A DNA stretch of 64,000 nt from Callipepla californica brunnescens (Eukaryota; Chordata; Aves; Galliformes; Odontophoridae): the NCBI GenBank assembly GCA_023055505.1, contig JALIRH010000036.1, positions 2,728,001 through 2,792,000 on the forward strand, written 5' to 3'. Both the position numbers and the translations under genes were made by a program. Under the pieces are notes generated by a model that worked only from the letters and a program-made list of their open reading frames with translations, made no database searches and was not told the origin of the DNA. Shown in pieces: positions 1-64,000 of the stretch (position 1 is the first letter of the stretch; each line of letters begins with the position of its first letter).

Positions 1-320
1 CACTTTTCCCATCCGTTCCAGTGTTCTTCATATTTCTTTGCGCACTCCTCCAGATACTTTTTAGATAGGACTTAGCTAGGCAACTTTATAAAAAAAATAA
101 AGTTAGAGTTTACTCAGTGTTCAGTTAAATCAGATTCTGTAACATTATACCAGGACTGGCAACTTTAAGAAGAGCAGTTTAGTTTCAGCCTGTCAAAAAT
201 CCCCACAAGACAGCACACAGAACAGACACTAAGCAGCCACACAGCTCCCAGCCACACTCATTTCATCCCATCCACACACTGAGGAGAGCTACACCAGCAG
301 CTGAGATCATCATCACGTAC
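1..320 (-). other. KIF1B: KIF1B intron after exon 25 (partial)
   Basis: Intron sequence following the donor AG|GTACGT at 320-319. The next KIF1B beta exon, encoding the acidic linker before the second DPFYDR-like repeat, is not recognisable here. Positions 1-60 are open in one minus-strand frame but lack a convincing acceptor (see rejected list). Confidence 0.75.
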
Positions 321-46722
<46,402 letters not shown>

Positions 46723-49700
46723 CCTGGCTGCTTGCTGTGCAGTTGAGATATGATGTGAAAGAGGTCAGAATCCTTCAGGTTTACCTTCTTGCTGGCGTTT
46801 TCTAAAAAGAAAAGAGTAATTTGGTTATTCACAAATCCTGCATTCACTGTGCTGACTAAAAAAAAGGGGTTGTACAAAATCGTTTGACTTTAACTCCTCC
46901 TTGCAAACACCCTTCCCAAGCAACAAGCTGCTACTTCAAAGCCAGAACTGGAAATACACTGAACAGCACCTGTATACTGCCTCCCTGTTCAATAGTTAGT
47001 CCATCACCCAAGGCAACTCTTCCAAAGCACACAAGCAGATTTGTTTTCATTACTTGGTTTTCTTCCCAGAAAGAAGGGGTGCTAATACCAAAAAGAAGAT
47101 CTGGTTGCAACACGTGTTCGGCTTAACCTAACAAAGATAATTTTAGCAGTAAAGATACAGCTGCTTAGATTTCAGAATGAGCTAGCTGCCATCTACTACA
47201 TATCTACGTTCCCTAGCTGACAACTCTTGCTGCCACAAAGCATTTGCAATATGAGTAAGGCTGACACAAGTGTGATGAGACGTCCCACGCTGACTCTTAG
47301 TACGCCCCAATCCAGACAAAAGGGTGCAGCTATCAACCTTAAAGAGCCCCCTGCACTCCTGGGAAATCCCTTTTCCCCACAGGAAAAAAAACAAACCCAA
47401 GAACTCATTAACTACTTGTATATCTAGTGATTAAAGGGCTGTTCCATACGGATGAGGAGGAATGAAAAATGATTGCCTTCAGGTAAATGTTACTATCTGT
47501 GTCTTCCACAAACATTTACCATTGAGATCATCTTCATTCACGATCAAAGCACTTGTTCAATTGCTACCTGCCTCATCTCAGCGATGGAGCACTTCAGTAG
47601 GTAGCAAACTATTCATCATTCCCACAACCCCAACCTCAAGGCATGTCCAGCATCGCAATGTAGAGATAATAATTGCCTCGCACCCAAACAACCCTTCCCA
47701 TTAGAAGAAAGTTCCCCGTGTGGTATACCATTGAGAAGTCTGACTTAGTGCCACGAGATACAGTCAGTACTGAAGCTTAAGGCTCAAGAAGCACTAAGAT
47801 AGATTCCAAAAAGATGCCATCTAGTAAAAAAAAACAAAGCCACCATCATGGCTCAACATAGCTGGAAGGGTATGTTGAGAAGACATGACAATGCAGTTAG
47901 TCCTCCCACATATTCTGAAGACCTGCCACGGCCGCTGCTGAAGAAAGGATTGAGGGACCAGATAAATCTGGTCTTAATCAACAGAGCCATCTCTAACCCG
48001 AACCAGAGTTAACACAGACCCTGCACCAGTCAGCATTCAAGGCCTTGGAAACCTGAAAGCCCACTTCATGGCTAGATGTACTCCAGACATCCAAAGAAAC
48101 ATTAATATAATCACAACGCTACAAGATCACAAAGCATACTAGCACATCAAAAGCAGAAGCTTTTCAGCTCTGCAGCTCTCCAGCCAGCAGGTAAGTGCTC
48201 AATTCAAGCGATGCCATCTTCACACAGGACAAGACTTTAATAAAACTGCCTTACTTCATTAATGCCATCGCGTGGTGAAGACGGAAATTAAATGACTCCA
48301 CCAAGCAGCAGCAGCAAGCACTCCTTGCTCCAGCAGGTACTGGAGGCATCTCAGCAGACTACAGAGCTCAGAATGCCCGTAGGAACAAACCAACAGAATT
48401 TCAATGATGCTGCAGTGATACAGCAAACTGGTACAATGACTAGATCTGAGCCAGACACACAGCCAGGTATTACTGTTCTGCATTAACAACAGCTGAAGTT
48501 GCACTACAGACTTAAACACAGACTACAGCAAAGAGGCAATGGGAATGAATTTGCAAAGTTTAAAGGAACCTCTGTGAAACAACCACAGATCTCAGTATCA
48601 CAAAGTGTGTGTGTCAGGACTGCACCATCCTTATCACCTTCTCCTGATTACCTACCAAGTGGAAATGATGCTGTCCCTTCCTAATTTGACCCTTGTGTAA
48701 GTACCTGTGTCCTTGGGAAAGCTAAGCGACGGGCTAATCTGGATACATCTCATCCAGGTGGCATTATTCAACCGACCCTGAAAATTGCTGCTAGAGCACA
48801 GGAACGCTACCACACACGGCCAACTCAACAACCTACTTCCAAAACACAACTCAAGAATTCTATCAGATGCAAAATTTCCATTAGTGCCACGACCAGCCCC
48901 AAGCTCAGGGGTTTACCCTGCCAGACTACAGAAATAAATGAGGCTGCAGAACTTCCATAGGGTGTGGTACACCACAGGGCAACACAAAACTGGTGACTAA
49001 TTTCTCAGGGCTTAGACTGTGGAAATGCCACTGACACAGGCCTGGTGTTCTCACCTTCCTTTCCCCCACCTACCAACACTGACATGAAAACCATGACAAA
49101 GAAGTGAGGACAACAATGACGAGATGTGAAAAAAAACAATCCAATGTGTTCTTACAATGGCATTTATGAAACTTGAGGATTTTCCCTTCGTACTGAATAG
49201 TCCCACCTTCACAGTTTTTCATGTTACTCCTTCACAGAAATACTTCTTTGAGTATCTCTACAGGTAACCAGCATGCATAGAAGCTGGAAAACGTGATGGA
49301 GTGAAAGAATCACCCTTCAGAAAGCTGTGTGTGCCTCAGAAGCACGGCTCAGTGCTCCTGCTCCCAGAGATGCCACACTAAGGGTTGCAGCCAGCTGCCT
49401 TTAAACAGGAAAGATTCACAACCAAACGCAACTGGAAGCACTGCTGGTAATGCCTGGTTCAGGAGACAAATGGCTCACGCAGAAACTGGGGATTTAGAGG
49501 AGCTGTATCCATAGGAAATACCTCAGGGACATCATCGATTTAACAGCTCAGCAAAAAAAAAAAAAAACTAAGGTTGTAAATAAGATGGCATATAAAACAT
49601 CTCAGTGGAAGGCATAACTTTACGTATCTGAATGCTACCCCTTCACCCATCTCGCAGGAGTAAGCAACAGCAAAAGATGCAGTTGGGTGCTTCATTCCTA

Positions 49701-52227
49701 CACGCAGCAGAACACGTTATGGAAAACAAAGCTGCTGGTAATACAAGGCCATGCAATGCTAGTTACCTCCAACAGCACTCGCTGCCAGAACTGCCTTCCA
49801 AAGCGCCTGGCAGCACAGGGGAAGTGCAGCTCCAGGAACATCCTGCTGCATGAGAAGCAGGGACTGACCTGCAGGCTTGCTGTGCAAATCCTTTGTCTTG
49901 CACAAGAGCCATCTTGGGCCTCTCCTCTCCTACCACATCTTCAAAAATACTCAACAAACAACAGAACAGGAGCTTAAAGTATAAACACGTTAGGCTAGAT
50001 CCGCACGATGTTGAATCAAAAGCTTCTCCCTTCTGCTTTTTTAACCCTTCAGACACAGATCAGTTAGGGGTGGTATCAAAACAGGATTCCCTAGCACGGG
50101 CTGAGTGAGAGGAATGGGATGGCAGTGCCAGAGCAGCATACCCAGGTCATACACCAGCAGGAAAACCCTCCCCAGCAGCAGCACTTTCACTAAGTGCTAT
50201 CCCCACTCCTGTCTAACAGCAGCTGGAGAACAACACGCTGATTGTGGAAGTGAAATGTCCCCTCAGACAGCCTGAAGCAACCTGATTGTGGTGTCATTTC
50301 AACCCACAAAAATCAGCGCTCCCAACAAACCGCACACCGAAAATATGGGGAACTAATCCCATGAGTAAACACCACATTCACAGCAAGAAAACATGAGGAG
50401 CACATCACCAGAGGCTCCACACGCACCAGCTAAATGACAGCCTTGTTCCAAGCAGCTGCGAAGGAGTGTGGAGCAGGTCACAAAACCAACACCACGAGCT
50501 AAAGCACAAAAACCACTGGTAGACTCCTGAAGGTTCCAACCCTCTCTTTTACGCTCCTCGAACACGTTCACTTTCATCTCACTCACAGTTCTACCCCTTC
50601 TGACAGTGGAAGCAGAATGCCTGCTCACAGATGCCCATGAATTTCTGATGCTCAGAAGAACACCTCATTACACGAGGTTCAGCTTCATTTACTAAGACAC
50701 CTAGCCCCAAGACCACCTATCTTTCCAGGACTCCTATAAACCCATTTTTTTTCTTTTCACGTTTACTAACCGGTCACAACTTTTTATAAAGGCCTTCATC
50801 ACACAGAATTACACAACAAGGAAAACAGGGCCACACAGCGCAGCGTCGCAGACGCCAGAAATAAACTGCAAGCGGTCTTCCAAGGCTCACGTTTCCCCCT
50901 GAATACTACAGAACACCGCCTAAGAGCAGCGACAGGAGGTACAACTTCCAGCAGAGTCCAGGAAGACGTGTAACACAGCCCGTGGGACACATTCAGAAGA
51001 ATGATCTTCAGCAAATGAAGCTGTCTTTCATACACTCCTCCCAGGCTCAGAAGGATGCCGCTCGCCCTGGCATGAATCACTGCACATCTTGAGAAGGATC
51101 TACCAGTTGTGTGGCTTTCAGTTTTTGCTCCGTGTCAATCCAACCGAGGATCAAGGAGCTGCATAGGAGTGCTTGATGCAATATACCACGGGCAGTACCC
51201 ACGCACTCGGGGAGCTCTGTCAGCACAAAAGCAGAGCCTACACATTAATTTTACACCAGACTATTACTAAATGATATCCACCACCCACTACGTCCTATAA
51301 GTCACGCACCGAGGTTTTATTATTAAAACGTATCATTAAACAAATCATCTGGAGCCCCGGTCTGCTTTCTGCTGTTCACGCTGCCAAACACAACCACGTC
51401 GGTCTATCAGCATTGAGATCTCAAGGCACCTGCAGCTCCACTGGGGCCTCCACCAAACACAAACAAGCTGTTCATCGCAGCTCTGGGTGCAGTCCCCAGT
51501 TCTGACAATCCAATTCGTGGCAAAACAGAGAAGACATGGCTCCTTTCTGAAACGGTCACAAGCGAAATAGGGATCTTAAGGGCCAACGTTTTGTTTACGC
51601 CTTCAAGTATGTTTGTCATCAGCCCGAAGTGGTTACAAAAACAACGCTCCCACATGAGAGAAGCACTGCTCTCTCTCAGCAGCCAGCTGCAGGGCCGTCC
51701 CTGCTAAGAAATAACACGAGATGCCTACCGGAGAAGGCACCGACTTTTAAATACAAAAAAAAAAAAGAAGTCGCTTCCTACGTGCGTGACTGAACCACAC
51801 GTCAGCCCTAAGAACAGCCACAGAGATGAATACGTGGAAAGTGAGCAAAGCAGCAGGGCTTTGAGAACAGGGGGCGGAGGGGCTGCAGCTCCGGGTCCCC
51901 GCTGAGGGCCGGGCAGCCTGACGTTATCAGCGCACTCACACACCGCAAACCGCTTCCCCGGCACTTCGCCGCGACGCCGAATAAAAGAGCGGTACAGAAC
52001 CCGGCAACGCTCTGAGAACCGGCTGAGGGCGGAGATATCCTTGTAAGACGTATATATGTATAGACACAAGGGGAGCACGGAGGTATTTCAGCGCCCCGTT
52101 CCGCACAGCCGCCATCCGCACAGAGCCCCGGCTCTGCCCGCACCGCCGCGGCCCCGCGCAGCCCAACATGGCCGCCCCGATCCGCGCTGCAGCCGGGGGC
52201 AGAGCGCAAGGCGGGCGGGCTGGGAGC

Positions 52228-52284
52228 GCCATCATCCATCGCTCCCTCCCTTCCTCCATCCCTCCAGCCATCCCTCCATCGCTC
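52228..52284. repeat. CCATC/CCTCC-rich imperfect microsatellite
   Basis: Plus-strand sequence of repeated CCATC, CTCC and CCATCC blocks within the CpG island, in intron 1. It is low-complexity and likely to be length-variable. Confidence 0.8.
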
Positions 52285-52322
52285 CGCGCTCGGCACAAGG
52301 GCCGCGCCCGCACCCTGAGCAG

Positions 52323-52355
52323 CCCCACCCCCACCCCCTCCCTCCCAACCCCCCC
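52323..52355 (-). other. KIF1B: G-quadruplex-prone tract at the start of KIF1B intron 1
   Basis: The minus (sense) strand has six G-runs of 3-7 separated by 1-2 nt (C-runs at 52323-26, 28-32, 34-38, 40-42, 44-46 and 49-55 on plus). This far exceeds the usual G3+N1-7 pattern. It starts about 4 nt inside the exon 1 donor, a classic place for promoter-proximal G-rich clusters. Confidence 0.85.
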
Positions 52356-52359
52356 TCAC

Positions 52360-52480
52360 CTGGGGACGGTGCGGGGCCGCCGGCGCTGTCAGCAGCTGCG
52401 GCCGGAGAAGGAGCGGAGCGCGGGGCGGGGGAAAGGGAAGAAAGCGGCCACCCCCATCACAGCCCGCCGGGAGAGAGCAA
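52360..52480 (-). other. KIF1B: Candidate KIF1B non-coding exon 1 (3' end defined, TSS not)
   Basis: The strong donor CGTCCCCAG|GTGAGG at 52360/52359 lies in the CpG island, at the expected place for a 5'UTR exon that splices to 46801. The upstream boundary is arbitrary, as no TATA box or precise initiator is evident. A short ORF (52389-52457) would be in the leader if transcription starts above 52457. Confidence 0.55.
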
Positions 52481-53060
52481 GAAGACAGCGGGAAGGGAGA
52501 GAGGGAGGGGACGCGGGGGAGGGACGAGAGAGAAAGGCCGCGGCGCGGAGAAGCGGCGCACGACGCGCTCCCGAGCGCGCCGCTCCCACACTGACAGCGC
52601 CGCGGCTCGCCGCGCACGGCCCCGCCTCTGAGGGGGAGGATGAAACGCCCGCCAGCCAATAGCCGCTCTCCGCTGCCCCCGCCGCCTTGCGGTTCACCAA
52701 TCGCCGCGCGCAGAAGCAGCGCCCGCCCCGCCTTCTTGGCTGCCAATCATCAGCCTGACACAACCGCGCGCCAATCGCGGCTCAGGAATGCCAGTCCTCT
52801 CCGGGAGGCCCCGCCCCATGAGTCAATCCCTCCGCCGAGCCTCGGGACGGCGGCATCGGCTCTTCCGCCGCAGCGCCAATCAGAGCTCGGGGCGGAACCC
52901 TCCTCCGGCCGTAGCGAGCGGCGCTAGGGCGCGTCCCCGACCCCGCCCGCCGTGCGCGCTCCCGGCCGCGCCTCAGGGCGGCGCCTCACGGCAGCGCGCC
53001 AGCCCTGACGGCCACAAAGGGCGGCACGGCGGCACTCGCTGCCACAGCAGTTGACTCAGA
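52361..53060 (-). promoter_or_regulatory. KIF1B: KIF1B CpG-island promoter
   Basis: CpG-dense, TATA-less sequence between the UBE4B 3' end and KIF1B exon 1. Five CCAAT motifs (plus strand: 52656-52660, 52697-52701, 52743-52747, 52771-52775, 52876-52880) give an NF-Y-type cluster. Several CCGCCC GC boxes fit Sp1/KLF. TGAGTCA (52819-52825) and TGACTCA (53052-53058) are AP-1-like. CpG-island promoters of this type often start at dispersed sites. Divergent plus-strand transcription is possible, but no plus-strand gene is recognised. Confidence 0.75.
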
Positions 53061-53269
53061 TACACACTGCCCTTGCGAGAGCGTAAATGGGGGATCTGAG
53101 AGAATCAGCGGCACTGAACTGTAGCGCTGCCGGCGTCCAAGCGAAGCGCTGCCCATCTGTAACACTGGTACAGGTCAGCACTGAGGGCTCCAAGCTGCTC
53201 ACATGAAATCTTACCTCACTGTAAGGTTACAGGCTCTCCCTGCCCCAAAGGAACGACCAGCGCTTTTCT
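53061..53269. other. Short intergenic gap between UBE4B and KIF1B
   Basis: About 200 nt between the CpG island edge and the inferred UBE4B cleavage site. No feature is recognised. The two genes are very close for a vertebrate head-to-tail pair. Confidence 0.6.
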
Positions 53270-54545
53270 GCGAGTGTGTATCATCATTTATTGTAGTTCA
53301 AGAGTCAGGAACTGAACAGAGGACACAGCGAAAAACGAAGAAAAGAAAAAAAAAAAAAAAACCAACCTTTTTTTTACAGACTTAGCTTTAAAACACTGTG
53401 GTTTCGTAATCCTTTTTAAAAAGGAAATTCAAGTATCGTAAGCAGGGGGCAGTAATACAAAAATGTTCGTGGATGGTTTTAATCTCTTTAAAAAAAGAAA
53501 AAAAAAAGAGTAATTCTACATTTCCTGCACCCTTTTTGCTTTGGTAAGGCCAAGCCATGGATACAAACTGGTAAGCAACATAAAAAATGGCCCCTGCCCC
53601 CAAAATGCAGCCTCAGAATAAAAGGATCTGCCCTCTGCAGACAAGCTCTAATGGCTCAGAACTGTCACTTAGCATATAATAGATCTGCAGCGTTAAAAGA
53701 ATGGGTTTTCTCTGTTTAAAAAGTCACTGACATCCTCATATTCCCAAGCATCTAATTCTTGGCAGCTGTCGTAACGTATCTCAGTATCGAGGCCTATTCA
53801 AAACTACCAGAACATCTTGATCAGCATAGCAGGACATCTCAGGTAACACAACTTAAAATTCACGTGTCAAATCTTCGCCTTTTGGAAATCATCCTCATGT
53901 CTTCTAACACCAATTAAAAAAAAAAACAAAACACAAATATATATGAAAATGCATAATATAAAAATACGATCCCAAGATGAACACTTCGTTGCAGGCACAG
54001 TTATCGCACAGAGTATATTCTTTTGAGGGCAGGGGAATGATTTTTGTTTCTTCACAGGGATTTTTTTCTGCATTAAAAAAAAAAGACAGCAGTGCAGGTC
54101 TGATAGTTGGAAGAGGAGGAAGGGAGGGAAAGAGGAAAAAAGTTAATTTAGCAGCAAAATGTCCAAGGTTCTAACCACAATCAAATTAACGGATATCCGG
54201 CTGTAAAAAATAAGGTTGAAGGGATGCTGCCCTGATCCATTCATCTTTGCTAAAACAATTCAGCTGTAAAAACTCCAAAACGTGACATACTGAAGGACAG
54301 TTTTGTAACATACGCAACTTCCTAATTTGTCCTCCGTGTTATTGACCATCATTATCACTTAAATATATGTACAAGATTTAAGCTGCTTTTCTTCTCGTCC
54401 ACATGCTTCTGGTCGCTAGAGCAAGTTAGTGCCAGTGGGCGTGCTAATCCCATCAGCAGCTTTCCAAGAGTAACTGCCCCACTGCTAGCAATCAGCCCAC
54501 GCCTTGCTCTTCCCACTGGTATTGGCGTGCACTGCGAGGGAACTC
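53270..54545 (-). other. UBE4B: UBE4B 3'UTR (inferred extent)
   Basis: About 1.27 kb from the stop codon to just past the AATAAA at 53287-53292. It is A+T-rich. It contains a T18-like run facing an A-run (53343-53378), which could form a hairpin about 50-90 nt upstream of the poly(A) signal. No splice sites are needed in this stretch. Confidence 0.75.
53287..53292 (-). terminator. UBE4B: Candidate UBE4B poly(A) signal
   Basis: AATAAA on the minus strand in the context CTACAATAAATGATG, followed by GT-containing sequence. It is the only canonical hexamer I found between the UBE4B stop codon and the KIF1B CpG island. Confidence 0.75.

Positions 54546-64000
<9,455 letters not shown>

Larger units (their letters stand above)
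46802..52359 (-). other. KIF1B: KIF1B intron 1 (5.6 kb)
   Basis: From the exon 1 donor CCCCAG|GTGAGG to the exon 2 acceptor. The first 500 nt belong to the CpG island. An A15 run lies at 49553-49567. No other exon is recognised. An alternative first exon cannot be excluded by eye. Confidence 0.75.

Noticed and set aside
1..62. Minus-strand open stretch reading KYLEECAKKYEEHWNGWEK as a possible further KIF1B exon
   Set aside because: It does not match any KIF1B beta segment I know. The only acceptor-like AG lies after an A-run without a pyrimidine tract, and it is too close to the edge to judge.
51808..52746. 312-codon minus-strand frame (and 132- and 124-codon frames) across the CpG island
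   Set aside because: GC-rich sequence with few stop codons; composition is low-complexity Gly/Arg/Ala/Ser, it runs across the exon 1 donor and the promoter, and no homology is recognised.
52056..52927. 191-, 164- and 95-codon plus-strand frames in the CpG island
   Set aside because: Pro/Arg/Ala/Ser-rich translations typical of CpG islands; they overlap the promoter on the opposite strand and no known protein is recognised.

Overview
This window is vertebrate nuclear DNA, most likely from a bird. It has canonical spliced genes with compact introns, an A+T-rich background broken by one GC-rich CpG island near 51.8-53.1 kb, and a single recognisable CR1-type LINE remnant at 19345-19400. No prokaryotic features are present. 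Two neighbouring genes on the minus strand fill the window: UBE4B (63974 down to about 53.27 kb) and then KIF1B (about 52.4 kb down past position 1). The same order, UBE4B upstream of KIF1B in head-to-tail orientation, is known from human 1p36. All exon boundaries below were placed by reading splice sites and frame directly. Every coding junction keeps the frame, and the KIF1B exons up to 14347 sum to exactly 2097 nt (699 codons).

Right part (53.27-64 kb): the last 12 coding exons of UBE4B, a U-box ubiquitin ligase. They give about 560 residues: the second half of the Ufd2 core followed by the U-box and the stop codon, then a 3'UTR of about 1.27 kb ending at an AATAAA signal at 53287-53292. 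The first part of the gene lies beyond 64000.

Middle (51.8-53.1 kb): a CpG island, read as the KIF1B promoter. It carries five CCAAT boxes, GC boxes, two AP-1-like sites, a candidate non-coding exon 1 ending at a strong splice donor (52360), a possible 22-codon upstream ORF, and a G-quadruplex-prone stretch at the start of intron 1. UBE4B's poly(A) signal lies less than 1 kb from it.

Left part (1-46.8 kb): KIF1B, a kinesin-3 motor. Exon 2 holds the start codon (46720-46722). Exons 2-12 encode the motor domain and neck, exons 13-16 a linker, exons 17-20 the FHA region, and exons 20-21 a coiled coil. After exon 21 the gene offers two mutually exclusive C-termini. One is a large intronic terminal exon (8743-10236 coding, plus about 3.4 kb of 3'UTR) that makes the alpha form, ending in the PDZ ligand TTV. 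The other is splicing over it into exons 22-25 (2629 to 321), which begin the beta form; its tail (PH domain) lies outside the window.

No undescribed biological system is evident. The points most worth a second look are the nested alpha-terminal exon, two GC-AG introns of the same AG|GCAAGT form (one per gene), a 42-nt cassette exon with a weak donor beside a roughly 100-nt pyrimidine tract, a possible hairpin across the 3' splice site of the K-loop exon, the five-CCAAT promoter cluster, and several small tandem duplications.
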